Shown: one piece after another, positions 7,440-15,787 of the stretch
Layout of the letters: each line of letters starts with the position of its first letter
How positions within the stretch are numbered: the stretch's first letter is position 1
From: Victivallales bacterium
GTDB lineage: Bacteria > Verrucomicrobiota > Lentisphaeria > Oligosphaerales > Oligosphaeraceae
Length of the DNA stretch: 21,779 nucleotides
Direction: 5' to 3'
Assembly (NCBI GenBank): GCA_900769285.1
Contig: CAAGGB010000321.1
Span: forward strand, 1 to 21,779
Position numbers and translations under genes: made by a program
Notes under the pieces: generated by a model
What the model was told of the DNA's origin: nothing
The model's database searches: none
Seen by the model: only the letters and a program-made list of their open reading frames with translations

Positions 7440-7516
7440 GGGACGATAGCTCAGTCGGTAGTAGCATCGCACTTTTAATGCGGTGGTCGCGGGTTCGAGT
7501 CCCGCTCGTCCCACCA
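7440..7516 (+). tRNA. tRNA-Lys (anticodon UUU), CCA encoded
   Basis: The acceptor arms GGGACGA and TCGTCCC pair fully, with discriminator A and encoded CCA. The anticodon stem CGCA/TGCG encloses the loop CTTTTAA, giving anticodon TTT. The T arm is GCGGG TTCGAGT CCCGC. The D arm reads GCTC AGTCGGTAGT AGC, one base longer than the common GCTC..GAGC arm, leaving a three-pair stem or a bulged T. It is otherwise a regular elongator tRNA decoding AAA and AAG. Confidence 0.93.
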
Positions 7517-7562
7517 TCGTCTTCCGCCTCCCTCTTCCCCACACGGCTCCCACCACCACGGC

Positions 7563-7611
7563 AAAAACCTGCGCTAGGCCACTGGGCTGGTTGTCCTGCA
7601 CAGGTTTTTTT
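7563..7611 (+). terminator. Terminator-like stem-loop after tRNA-Lys
   Basis: AAAAACCTG (7563-7571) and CAGGTTTTTTT (7601-7611) can pair as a long-loop stem ending in a T-run, about 50 bp after the tRNA. The A-run on the other side would let it act in both directions. Confidence 0.55.
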
Positions 7612-7659
7612 GCGTTAGGGAACGTGCGCCGAACCGCCTCGGTACCCCACACCTTACCA

Positions 7660-7689
7660 TTGCCCACCTTTGTTTTTCTTTCAGATAGT
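7660..7689 (+). promoter_or_regulatory. Candidate promoter for rpmB
   Basis: TTGCCC (7660-7665) and GATAGT (7684-7689) are 18 bp apart, followed by a leader of about 28 nt to the rpmB ATG. The stretch is AT-richer than its surroundings. Match to consensus is moderate. Confidence 0.35.
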
Positions 7690-7725
7690 ACAACGTTGTC
7701 CACCTAGCGGAGGCCAAGGAAAACC

Positions 7726-7953
7726 ATGAGCAGAGTTTGCGAGATATGCGGCAAGCACAAGACGGTCGGCGGTCACATCACCTACCGCGGTCTTGCCAAG
7801 AAGAAGGGCGGCATCGGTCTGCACGTCGTCAAGAACACCAAGCGCACGTTCAGCCCCAACATCCAGAACGTCCGCGTCGTCGTCAACGGCCAGGTCAAGC
7901 AGATGTACGTCTGCACCGCCTGCATCCGCTCCAACCGCATCGTCAAGGCCTGA
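7726..7953 (+). CDS. rpmB: 50S ribosomal protein L28, zinc-binding form
   Basis: This 75-aa protein begins MSRVCEICGK, as L28 does, and has the basic KRTFSPNIQNVRVVVNG core of the family. Two CxxC pairs (Cys5/Cys8 and Cys63/Cys66) mark the C+ version that binds zinc, so it is not the cysteine-free paralogue induced by zinc limitation in some bacteria. AAGGA precedes the ATG by about 7 nt. It lies alone between a terminator-like stem upstream and a strong terminator downstream, so it is probably a single-gene unit. Confidence 0.96.
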   Translation: MSRVCEICGKHKTVGGHITYRGLAKKKGGIGLHVVKNTKRTFSPNIQNVRVVVNGQVKQMYVCTACIRSNRIVKA

Positions 7954-8010
7954 TGCACGCGCCGGCCGCCGCCGTCGCGCCCTCGCCAGAGAAGGCGCAC
8001 AGCCGAAAAA

Positions 8011-8043
8011 ACGGACACGGACTCTCCCGTGCCCGTTTTTTTT
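8011..8043 (+). terminator. Rho-independent terminator after rpmB
   Basis: ACGGACACGG (8011-8020) pairs with CCGTGCCCGT (8027-8036) with one mismatch, followed by eight T. An A-run precedes the stem. It is 58 bp after the rpmB stop. Confidence 0.9.
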
Positions 8044-8071
8044 GTTCAACCATGACATCAACTGACAAAGC

Positions 8072-8100
8072 AGGACAGATTTTCCTCCAAATTCTGTCCT
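8072..8100 (+). repeat. Inverted repeat just upstream of rpe
   Basis: AGGACAGA (8072-8079) and TCTGTCCT (8093-8100) are perfect inverted arms; the next bases TTT and AAAT can extend pairing around a bulge. There is no T-run after it. It ends 17 bp before the rpe ATG, where an operator or an RNA hairpin would affect rpe expression. No regulator can be named. Confidence 0.5.
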
Positions 8101-8117
8101 CATTCTGCTAACAAGCC

Positions 8118-8864
8118 ATGACGACCACAGGAAACAGCAAGGCGTCCGCGTGTGGCACGGGTCTGCACGGGGCATTGGCCAAGGTCAGCAACAGGGACAT
8201 CCTGATTGCGCCCTCGCTGCTGGCGGCGGACTTCGCGCGTCTGTCGTCGGAGGTCACGGACGTGTCGTCGGCGGGGGCGGAGGTGCTTCACCTGGACATC
8301 ATGGACGGGCACTTTGTGCCGAACATCTCGTTTGGTCCGGGTGTGGTGAAGAGCCTTCGCGGGCTGACGGGGATGCTGTTTGACGTTCATCTGATGCTGT
8401 CGGAGCCGGGCCGGTACGTGGATGCGTTTCTGGCGGCGGGCGCGGACATCATCACGCTGCACGTGGAGAGCAGCGGTGATCTGGGGTCGCTGCTGCAGGC
8501 CATCCATGCGGCGGGCCGTTCGGCGGGCGTGGTGCTGCGTCCCGGGACGTCGGTTCGCGCGGTGTATCCGTATCTGGAGCTGGTGGACATGGTGCTGGTG
8601 ATGACGGTGGAGCCCGGCTTTGGCGGGCAGTCGTTCATGGCCGGCCAGGTCCGGAAGCTGTCGGAGCTGCGGGAGGCGATTGGGCGCTGCGGGCGTCCCG
8701 TCCATCTGGAGGTGGACGGCGGCATCGGCGCCGCGACGGCGCCGCAGGTCCTGGCGGCGGGTGCCAACATCCTCGTCGCGGGCTCCAGCGTCTTCGGCTG
8801 CCGCGGCACCCGCGCCGAGGCCATCGCGCAGCTCCGTCGTCGCCCGTCGCCCGCGCAGGACTGA
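8118..8864 (+). CDS. rpe: Ribulose-phosphate 3-epimerase
   Basis: This 248-aa TIM-barrel enzyme interconverts D-ribulose 5-phosphate and D-xylulose 5-phosphate (pentose phosphate pathway). Active-site elements are all visible: Ser33 in IAPSLLAADF, His58 and Asp60 in LHLDIMDGHFVP, His91 in DVHLM, Asp200 in LEVDGGIG, and the phosphate-binding GFGGQSF and AGSSVFG loops. The protein has about 26 residues before the conserved IAPSLL start, more than usual, and the ATG lacks a clear Shine-Dalgarno. A TTG at 8175 would give a near-standard N-terminus and is the alternative start. A folding-factor gene follows 113 bp later and may be co-transcribed. Confidence 0.94.
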   Translation: MTTTGNSKASACGTGLHGALAKVSNRDILIAPSLLAADFARLSSEVTDVSSAGAEVLHLDIMDGHFVPNISFGPGVVKSLRGLTGMLFDVHLMLSEPGRYVDAFLAAGADIITLHVESSGDLGSLLQAIHAAGRSAGVVLRPGTSVRAVYPYLELVDMVLVMTVEPGFGGQSFMAGQVRKLSELREAIGRCGRPVHLEVDGGIGAATAPQVLAAGANILVAGSSVFGCRGTRAEAIAQLRRRPSPAQD

Positions 8865-8977
8865 GAGTCAAGGAAGAAGAGCAGGTCGCCAGCCTGGAGA
8901 ATTTAAGGAAGAGAGAGTTGTGTCCGCCGGTGGGCGGGCGTGTTCGTTCCCACGAAATCAGAAGTCGACATCCAGCC

Positions 8978-11080
8978 ATGATTATCACCAAGTTCAACAG
9001 CTATCTGGAAAAGCACAGCAAGAAGACGTACTTTGTGCTGTGCATCATCATCGCCATCATCTTCGTGTTCACCATTGGCTCCGGCGACTCTGGCTGCACC
9101 GGCGAGGAACGGCTCACCTCCATCGGCTCCATGTACGGCTCCAACCTCGCCGTCGCCGACGTCATGCGCAAGGGCGAGCAGCTCAAGCTGCTGGCCACGC
9201 TCCAGAACCGCCCCATCCCCTCCTCCACCGACACCTTCGCCCTCATCCAGATGACCCTCGAGAAGATGCGCCTCGTCCACCACGCCAAGGAGCTGAAGCT
9301 CGACGACGTCTCCGATGAGGACATGGCCACCTTCGTCGCCGAACTCCCCTACTGGCGCATCGCCGACAAGGACCGCACCGGCAATGAGCTCGACAGCGCC
9401 GAGACCACCTTCACCACCCAGCGCTTCAAGACCTTCATCGAGAACGTCGTCAAGGGACGCCACCGCCTCTCCGGCGCCGACTTCGACCAGATGGTCCAGG
9501 ACGAAATCCTCGCCAGCCGCGTCATCGAGAAGACCACCGCCGCCGTCGTCGCCGACGAGAAGATTGTCCGCACCCTCGCCGCCGTCTCCACCCTCAAGAC
9601 CGCCAGCTATCCCTTCAACCTCGAAGGCGACTCCCGCCCCGCTCCCGCCGCCATCGACGACTTCCTCAAGAACCGCGGCAGCGAGCTCACCGAGCAGGAC
9701 CGCATGACCAACTACTTCCTCGTCGCCTACCACACACCTGACCGCATCGCCGACGAGGCCGACCGTCAGGACGCCCTCAAGGACGTCCGCGTCCCCGAGG
9801 CCGACGTCAAGGCCGCGTTCGACAAGGCCGCTGCCACCACCTACAAGGACAAGAAATTCGAGGACGTGAAAGACGCCATCGCCCGTGAGCTCCGCCTCGC
9901 CAAGGCGCAGCCCTGGCTCAAGAAGGCCATCGCCGACTTCGCCGCCGACGCCGCCAAGCCCGTCAAGGCCCCCGCCACCGTCTACGCCCAGTTCCGCGCC
10001 GACGCCCAGAAACGCGGCCTCCACATCGCCACCCAGAACGGCATCCCCGAAAGCGACTTCGTCGCCGGCATCGAATATCCCCAGAAGGCCCTCGCCGACG
10101 CTCTCCGCGCCCTCAAGGACCTCGACAAGCCCACCGCCGTCATCGCCCTCGAGGGCGATGACGGCAGCAAGACCCCAGCCGGCTTCGCCGTCGCCGTCAA
10201 GGTCAACAGCCCCAACGCCGCCAACAACATGCGCAACGCCGCTGCCAACATCCTCCGCGGCGAGGCCGCCCTCAAGCGCTTCGACGAGAAGGTCGTCAAG
10301 GTCTACACCCCCATGCTCGCCAACGTCAAGAGCATCGAGGACTTCATCGCCGCCCAGACCCGCGCCGACAAGCCCGAGGAATTCACCAGCCCCGCCTCGT
10401 TCGTCCAGCCCGCCGCCGCCATGGAGAGCGTGACCAGCCTCGCCTACACCTTCTTCAAGGAGGAGAACGGCGCCGTCACCATCCCCGTCCCCGAGAAGCG
10501 CGACGCCAAGCTCCTCAATTGGTATAAGCGCGAAGTCGCCGCCGAGGCCGCCCTCAAGCGCGCCACCGACGCCCTCGCCGCCCTCCAGGACGCCCTCAAG
10601 GCCGGCAAGACGCTCGAGCAGGCCGACGCGCAGAAGAAGTTCATCGACGTCAAGCAGCCCGTCAGTTGGCTCAACGCCGTCAACTCCACCATGCAGATGA
10701 TGTATCAGCAGATGATGTACGCCCAGGGGCGCGTAACCCCCGCCATGATGCGCAACATCCAGTTCTGGGGACTCAACCTCGCCGGCTCCCAGATGGGCAT
10801 CCCCGTCAAGAACTTCCCCGAACTCATCGTCGCCCTCGACCAGGCCGCCGACAACGCCCTCCTCGACAAGCCCGTCGCCGGCAACAACGGCTACTTCCTC
10901 GTCTACCAGGTCAGCCGCGCACTCCCCACCGGCGACAACGCCAAGGATGTCGACAACGCCCGCTCCATGGTCCTCAATGACCTCAAGGCCAAGGCCGTCA
11001 ATGCCCTCAAGGCCGAACTCCTCGCCGCCTCCGACACCCGCCTCGCCGACGAAATCATGCCCGTCCAGGACGCCAAGTGA
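8978..11080 (+). CDS. Membrane-anchored SurA/PpiD-like periplasmic folding factor
   Basis: This 700-aa protein has a short cytoplasmic N-terminus (MIITKFNSYLEKHSKKTY), one membrane segment (about 18-34) and a very long, Ala/Lys/Asp-rich helical domain expected in the periplasm. That layout and the N-terminal SurA-like helical region (residues about 45-200, with FALIQMTLEKMRLVHHAKEL) match PpiD/SurA_N proteins, which assist folding of exported proteins. I see no clear parvulin PPIase motif, so it may be a chaperone only. A TTG at 8918 has a better Shine-Dalgarno (AAGGAAG) and would add 20 residues; I prefer the ATG because it gives the normal PpiD-like N-terminus. The last part (about 540-600) is Met/Gln-rich (MQMMYQQMMY). 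Assignment rests on architecture, not on a catalytic motif. Confidence 0.65.
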   Translation: MIITKFNSYLEKHSKKTYFVLCIIIAIIFVFTIGSGDSGCTGEERLTSIGSMYGSNLAVADVMRKGEQLKLLATLQNRPIPSSTDTFALIQMTLEKMRLVHHAKELKLDDVSDEDMATFVAELPYWRIADKDRTGNELDSAETTFTTQRFKTFIENVVKGRHRLSGADFDQMVQDEILASRVIEKTTAAVVADEKIVRTLAAVSTLKTASYPFNLEGDSRPAPAAIDDFLKNRGSELTEQDRMTNYFLVAYHTPDRIADEADRQDALKDVRVPEADVKAAFDKAAATTYKDKKFEDVKDAIARELRLAKAQPWLKKAIADFAADAAKPVKAPATVYAQFRADAQKRGLHIATQNGIPESDFVAGIEYPQKALADALRALKDLDKPTAVIALEGDDGSKTPAGFAVAVKVNSPNAANNMRNAAANILRGEAALKRFDEKVVKVYTPMLANVKSIEDFIAAQTRADKPEEFTSPASFVQPAAAMESVTSLAYTFFKEENGAVTIPVPEKRDAKLLNWYKREVAAEAALKRATDALAALQDALKAGKTLEQADAQKKFIDVKQPVSWLNAVNSTMQMMYQQMMYAQGRVTPAMMRNIQFWGLNLAGSQMGIPVKNFPELIVALDQAADNALLDKPVAGNNGYFLVYQVSRALPTGDNAKDVDNARSMVLNDLKAKAVNALKAELLAASDTRLADEIMPVQDAK

Positions 11081-11115
11081 CCCTCGTCGCGGCCTCCCTG
11101 AACGAACCTAACCCA

Positions 11116-11152
11116 CCACGGGCCCCGGAGCCTCACGCTCCGGGGCCCGTGG
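11116..11152 (+). terminator. Perfect 16-bp GC hairpin, terminator
   Basis: CCACGGGCCCCGGAGC (11116-11131) and GCTCCGGGGCCCGTGG (11137-11152) are perfect inverted arms around a 5-nt loop, followed by CGTTTT. It lies 36 bp after the folding-factor stop codon and closes the unit before the asparagine-synthetase-like gene. Confidence 0.8.
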
Positions 11153-11270
11153 CGTTTTCCGCCAAAAAAAGTTACCGTGGTGGCGACGTGGCCAAAAAAG
11201 CGGGATTATATTACGCGCGGTGAGTCGTGGGAGCGGCAGAGGGTTCACGCTTTGAGAACGGACAGACCAT

Positions 11271-13121
11271 ATGTCAAAGATACTGGGCTACTTCAGCCAG
11301 CGCGGATATGCGCAGCATCCCTACTCGCCGCAGCTCATCCGCGACTGCATGGGCGGCGAACCCTGCCTGGTGGCCGATGACGTCTGCTGCCTGGCAGGCG
11401 GCGACAGCGCGAAGCTGTCCGAGTCGCTACGCAGCCTGCGCCTGATGCCCGGGCTGGCCTGCGTCTTCTCGGGCGTCCTTCTCAACGCCCGCGACCTCTG
11501 GGACGCCTACGGGCGCTCCGTGCGCGAAAGCGAGCGCAGCGACGCCGCACTCTGTCTGCTCCTCTTCCAGAAGCTCGGCGACAACTTCGCCAGCCACTTG
11601 AATGGTCCCTTCGTCGCCGCCATCTACAGCCGCAACGAGCGCCGTCTCTGGCTCTACCGCGACCATCTCGGACAGCTCACCGTCTACTTCAGCCTCCTCA
11701 ACAACGGCTACACCATCTTCTCCGACGACCTCTCGCGCCTGCGCTGGCTGCCCGGCTGTCCCTCCCAGATTGACCTGAAGAGCCTCTCCGACTACCTGTC
11801 GCTCGGCTACATCCCCTCGCCGCAGACGTTCTTCCACGGCGTGTCGAAGCTGCTGCCGGGCGGCTGCCTGGGGCTACGCGCCCGCGGCGGCGTCCCCGTC
11901 CTCCATCAGTTCTGGCGTCCGTCGCTGGCGCCGAAGCGGCGCAACTCCATGGCGGACGCCGTCACCGAGAGCCGCGAGCTCATCGAGCGCGGCCTCGACC
12001 GCTGCCTCGCCGTCCAGCCCAAGTCCGCCGTCATGCTCTCCGGCGGCATCGACTCCAACCTCATGCTCGCCCTCGGCAACACCGGCGACCGACATATCCC
12101 GCTCTCCGTTACCGTCGGCTTCCGCGACACCGCCTACGACGAGCGCCTCCTCGCCGGAAAGTCCGCCGCCGCCCTCGGCGTCGAGAACCTCCAGCACGAG
12201 ATACTCCCCTCCGACTGGAGCATCCTCCCCACGCTCCAGAAGCTCAACGGCGAACCCTACGCCGACTCCTCCATCATCCCCACCACCATCGCCATGACCC
12301 TCGTCGCCAAGGCCGGACGCGGCGTCATCACCGGCTCCGGCGGCGACGAATTCTTCGGCGGCTACCGCCGCTACCAGGCCATGTGCCTCCGCGGACACCT
12401 CCGCGCCCTGCCTGACGCGCTCGTCCGTGGCTCCGGAAACCTCCTCCTCCGACTTCTTCCCTCCCACGGCGACGCCCGCGACCGCGGCGCCACCGCACGG
12501 CGCTTCGCCGAATTCCTCCGCGAGCCACCCCTCACGGGCTACGCGCGCTTCCAGCAGATACTCTCACCCGAACTCCGCCAGGCGCTCATCCATGACGACC
12601 GCCTCCTCGCACAGCCGCTCCCGCCCGCCGACTGGCAGCGACTCAGCGCCATGCGCACCGCCACCACCTTCGTCGAACACTTCAACGAAATCGACCTCTG
12701 GGGCTACTTCCCCGACGACGGCTGCCGCAAGGAGGCCCTCGCCGGCGCCTACGCCGGCGTCAGCCACCTCTGTCCGCTCATGGACATCGACATCGTCGAG
12801 TACGCCCTCACCCTGCCGCGGCACCTGCGCGTGACGCTCTTCGAGCGCAAGCGCATCCTGCGTCGCCTCGCCCGCCCATACGTCATCCCCGAGTTGCTCC
12901 GCCAGACGAAGCGCGGCTTCGGCATGCCGGTCGCCGCCTGGCTGCGGACCTCCCGCGCCAGCCTGCTCCACGAGCTCGTCGCCGACCTGCCCCACTGGGA
13001 CACGCACGGCTGGTTCAACCCAACCGGCCTCCAGACACTCGTCGACCAGCACCTCGCCGGCACCCATGACCACGGCGCCCGACTCTGGGCGCTCCTCTGC
13101 CTCCGGGCCTTCCTCGAATAA
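11271..13121 (+). CDS. Asparagine-synthetase-like ATP-dependent ligase lacking the glutaminase cysteine
   Basis: This 616-aa protein resembles AsnB. The C-terminal synthetase domain has the ATP pyrophosphatase loop SGGIDS (257-262), EPYADSSIIPT (about 328-338) and GSGGDEFFGGYRRY (355-368). The N-terminal glutamine amidotransferase domain is recognisable (LNGPFVAAIYS, then LWLYRDHLGQLTVYF), but the usual start MCGIxGYF is MSKILGYF, so the nucleophile Cys2 is Ser. The HRGPD motif and the NGEIYN-type asparagine (here FSGVLLN) are also missing. It therefore probably cannot hydrolyse glutamine and would use ammonia or join another nucleophile. No upstream start restores the Cys. It stands just upstream of a secreted lyase-like gene; in exopolysaccharide clusters AsnB-like enzymes often sit beside heparinase-like genes, where they may amidate sugar acids (inference). 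The Shine-Dalgarno is weak. Confidence 0.85.
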   Translation: MSKILGYFSQRGYAQHPYSPQLIRDCMGGEPCLVADDVCCLAGGDSAKLSESLRSLRLMPGLACVFSGVLLNARDLWDAYGRSVRESERSDAALCLLLFQKLGDNFASHLNGPFVAAIYSRNERRLWLYRDHLGQLTVYFSLLNNGYTIFSDDLSRLRWLPGCPSQIDLKSLSDYLSLGYIPSPQTFFHGVSKLLPGGCLGLRARGGVPVLHQFWRPSLAPKRRNSMADAVTESRELIERGLDRCLAVQPKSAVMLSGGIDSNLMLALGNTGDRHIPLSVTVGFRDTAYDERLLAGKSAAALGVENLQHEILPSDWSILPTLQKLNGEPYADSSIIPTTIAMTLVAKAGRGVITGSGGDEFFGGYRRYQAMCLRGHLRALPDALVRGSGNLLLRLLPSHGDARDRGATARRFAEFLREPPLTGYARFQQILSPELRQALIHDDRLLAQPLPPADWQRLSAMRTATTFVEHFNEIDLWGYFPDDGCRKEALAGAYAGVSHLCPLMDIDIVEYALTLPRHLRVTLFERKRILRRLARPYVIPELLRQTKRGFGMPVAAWLRTSRASLLHELVADLPHWDTHGWFNPTGLQTLVDQHLAGTHDHGARLWALLCLRAFLE

Positions 13122-13144
13122 CCACCGCCAAGTCCTCCATCTCC

Positions 13145-15562
13145 ATGAAGAAACGCCTCCTGACGCTTCCGCTCCTCCTCGGACTCCTCTGCGCCGCACG
13201 GACGGCACTGCCCCTCCAGAACCCCGGCTTCGAGGACGGACTCCGAGGCTGGACCCCCGACGACCAGGGCATGACCCTCTTCCTCCCCGAGGCCGCACAT
13301 GCCGGCACCATGGGCGTCCGCATCCGCGACCTCAGCCTCAAGACCGGCAACGAGCTCCTCTCCGCACAGCTCCCCGCAGCCCCCGGACGCATCTACGAAA
13401 TCTCCTTCATGGCGCGCGCCGGACAGCTCGACGACAACGGCGGCGTCGGCGTCTACCTCGTCTGCTACGGCAAGGACGGCAAGCCCATCACCCAGTACCG
13501 TGGACAAGTGGGCGAAATCAGCCAGTTCCTCATGCCGTCGCCCGAATGGGGACGCCTCACCCTGTGCGGACGCGCACCCGAGGGAACCGCCTCGGTCGCC
13601 GTCCGCTTCCATACGCGCAGCGACAGCCGCGCACTCCTGGATCTCGATGACGTCCAGCTCCACGAACTCACCGAAGACGACGCGAAGGCCGCCAAGGCCG
13701 TCGTCCTGGAAGCCAAACGACACCAACGAAGGAATTTTCTCAAGATGAACGTGCCCCTTGAAACGGTCGCCCAGACCATGCGGACCATCGCCGTCTCCAC
13801 CCACCCGCGGCTCTTCGCCAGCGCACCACAGTTCGAGGCACTCGCACACCGCGTCCGCGAGGCCGACGGCATCCACCACCGTATGGCCGCGCGTCTCGCG
13901 TTCCTCGCCGACTCACTCCTCGACACCCCGCCACTCCAGCGCGTCATGGAGGGGCGACGGCTCCTTGGCGTCTCGCGCAACGCCCTCTACCGCATCTCCA
14001 CCCTCGCACTCTGCTACCGCATCCACGGCAAGGACGCCTACCGCGACCGCTGCCTCGCCGAAATGCGCGCCATCGCCGCCTTCACCGACTGGAACCCCAG
14101 CCACTTCCTCGACGTCGCCGAAATGACCCTCGCCCTCGCCACAGGCTACGACTGGCTCCACGACACCCTCTCCGACGACGACCGCCGCCTCTGCGCCGAC
14201 GCCATCCTCAACAAGGGCCTCAAGGCCGGCTCACCACGCGACTGGTGGCGCACCGCCGAGAACAACTGGGGACAGGTCTGCCACGCCGGCATGATCGCCG
14301 CCGCACTCGCCGTCGCCGAGGTTGACCTCGACTTCACCACCCGCGCCATCCACGAATCCATCCAGAACCTCGCCATCCCCATGCGCGCCTACGCTCCCAA
14401 CGGCAACTACCCCGAAGGTCCCGGCTATTGGGAATACGGCACCGGCTTCAACGTCCTCGCTCTCGCCATGCTCAACCAGGCGTTCGGCACCGACTTCGGA
14501 CTCTCCGAACTCCCAGGCTTCCGACAGACCGGAACCTACTTCGACTACGTCACCGCGCCCTCCGGCAAGACCTTCACCTACTCCGACTGCGGAACCGGCC
14601 CGCGCAGCCGCATGGGCATCCCCTGGTGGTTCGCCTACCAGTTCGACCGACCCGACATCGTCGAGCGACACGAACGCGCCATCCTCGAACGACGCTGCGC
14701 CGACCGCAAGCCCGTCCGCCCCGAACGCGACAACGGCTGGTTCCACGCCTTCACCTTCCTCTGGCTCGATGACCCCCAGACCGTCGAACTCCCCAAGCTC
14801 CCTCTCCTCTGGAACGCACAGGGACCCGTCCCCATCGTCATCATGAGAACCTCCTGGGACGACGACCAGGCCACCTTCGTCGGACTCAAGGCCGGCAGCC
14901 CCTCCGCCAACCACGGACACATGGACGGCGGCTCCTTCATCGTCGAGTCCAACCGCATCCGCTGGTTCGCTGACCTCGGCGCCGAACCCTACCACCGCAT
15001 CGAGTCCATGAACATCAACCTCTGGGACGGCAGACAATCAGGCGAACGCTGGAAGCTCTTCCGACTCAATAATTTCGGACACAATACCCTCGTCATCGAC
15101 AACCACCTCCAGCTCGTCCGCGGACACGTCACCGTCCTCTCCGTCTCCGAAACCACCGACCGCCGCACCGCCGTCCTCGACCTCACGCCCGTCTACGCCG
15201 ACGTCTGCTCCAAGGCCATCCGCACCGTCATCCTCCACGCCGACGGACACCTCGACATCATCGACGACCTCGCCGGACTCACGCCCGGCGCTCAGGTCGT
15301 CTGGGGCGCCAACACCTTCGAGCAGGCCACCCTCAACCCCGCCGACCAGACCGTCGCCCTCACCCGCGGACGCGCCGGACTCCGCGTCGCCAACGCCTCA
15401 CAGACCGGCGAATGGCGCCTCGTCGACGCCTCGCAGCCGCCCTTCCGCGGCGATTCGCCTAACCGCAACCTCAAGCGCGTCGAGCTCGTCGCCAACGCCC
15501 CCCAGGACGGTACCCTCCGCCTCGCCGTCACCATGACCCCCACCACACGCCATGACGACTGA
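13145..15562 (+). CDS. Secreted heparinase II/III-family polysaccharide lyase with N-terminal carbohydrate-binding-like domain
   Basis: This 805-aa protein starts with a signal peptide (MKKRLLTLPLLLGLLCAARTALP, cut near residue 22). Residues about 25-175 form a beta-rich carbohydrate-binding-like module (NPGFEDGLRGW at its start, LLDLDDVQL at its end). An alpha/alpha-toroid domain follows (about 220-545) with ENNWGQVCHAG (372-382) and EGPGYWEYGTGF (424-435), which carry family catalytic-site residues. The C-terminal beta-sandwich (about 560-800) begins with ANHGHMDGGSFIV (588-600), also typical. Such enzymes cleave uronic-acid-containing polysaccharides by beta-elimination in the periplasm or outside the cell. 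The substrate is not readable. It lies 23 bp after the asparagine-synthetase-like gene with no clear Shine-Dalgarno, suggesting coupling. Its stop overlaps the start of the next small membrane protein. Confidence 0.86.
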   Translation: MKKRLLTLPLLLGLLCAARTALPLQNPGFEDGLRGWTPDDQGMTLFLPEAAHAGTMGVRIRDLSLKTGNELLSAQLPAAPGRIYEISFMARAGQLDDNGGVGVYLVCYGKDGKPITQYRGQVGEISQFLMPSPEWGRLTLCGRAPEGTASVAVRFHTRSDSRALLDLDDVQLHELTEDDAKAAKAVVLEAKRHQRRNFLKMNVPLETVAQTMRTIAVSTHPRLFASAPQFEALAHRVREADGIHHRMAARLAFLADSLLDTPPLQRVMEGRRLLGVSRNALYRISTLALCYRIHGKDAYRDRCLAEMRAIAAFTDWNPSHFLDVAEMTLALATGYDWLHDTLSDDDRRLCADAILNKGLKAGSPRDWWRTAENNWGQVCHAGMIAAALAVAEVDLDFTTRAIHESIQNLAIPMRAYAPNGNYPEGPGYWEYGTGFNVLALAMLNQAFGTDFGLSELPGFRQTGTYFDYVTAPSGKTFTYSDCGTGPRSRMGIPWWFAYQFDRPDIVERHERAILERRCADRKPVRPERDNGWFHAFTFLWLDDPQTVELPKLPLLWNAQGPVPIVIMRTSWDDDQATFVGLKAGSPSANHGHMDGGSFIVESNRIRWFADLGAEPYHRIESMNINLWDGRQSGERWKLFRLNNFGHNTLVIDNHLQLVRGHVTVLSVSETTDRRTAVLDLTPVYADVCSKAIRTVILHADGHLDIIDDLAGLTPGAQVVWGANTFEQATLNPADQTVALTRGRAGLRVANASQTGEWRLVDASQPPFRGDSPNRNLKRVELVANAPQDGTLRLAVTMTPTTRHDD

Positions 15563-15767
15563 ACCCGAGCACAGCGACCTGAACCCACCGCCGTGCCGAC
15601 GCAGAACCGCGCTCCCCCTCGGACGCATCATCCTCTGGACGCTCATCGTCACCCTCACCGCCGCCTGTCTCTGGCTATGGTGGGCCATGGGCAAAGTCTA
15701 CGACCAATTCCAGCGACAGCAACGCCAAAAACACGCACCCACTACGACAGAACCGGCAAAAAAGTGA
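15552..15767 (+). CDS. Small single-span membrane protein, unknown
   Basis: This 71-aa protein has a polar Pro-rich N-terminus with a basic CRRR stretch, one hydrophobic segment (about 23-46, LGRIILWTLIVTLTAACLWL) and a short basic Gln/Lys-rich tail. The ATG lies inside the last 11 bp of the heparinase-like gene in another frame, an arrangement typical of translational coupling. I do not recognise a family. As the last gene of the group it may be an anchor or assembly factor for the polysaccharide module; that is a guess. Confidence 0.6.
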   Translation: MTTEPEHSDLNPPPCRRRTALPLGRIILWTLIVTLTAACLWLWWAMGKVYDQFQRQQRQKHAPTTTEPAKK

Positions 15768-15776
15768 CTTTTTTGC
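15756..15776 (+). terminator. A/T stem terminator-like hairpin overlapping the stop of the 71-aa gene
   Basis: GCAAAAAA (15756-15763) and TTTTTTGC (15769-15776) pair perfectly around GTGAC, which contains the stop codon. The T-run is inside the stem, so it is a weak terminator candidate. Confidence 0.4.
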
Positions 15777-15787
15777 TAGGAGTTGGC

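Noticed and set aside
8903..10024. A 373-codon minus-strand frame opposite the folding-factor gene
   Set aside because: Gly/Val/Leu/Glu low-complexity shadow; the plus strand has a clear membrane anchor and helical protein.
11187..11226. Promoter of the asparagine-synthetase-like gene
   Set aside because: TATATT is present near 11209, but no acceptable -35 box lies at 16-18 bp, so I did not list it.
12749..13879. A 376-codon minus-strand frame spanning the end of the ligase and start of the lyase
   Set aside because: It bridges two recognised genes and has no domain; shadow frame.
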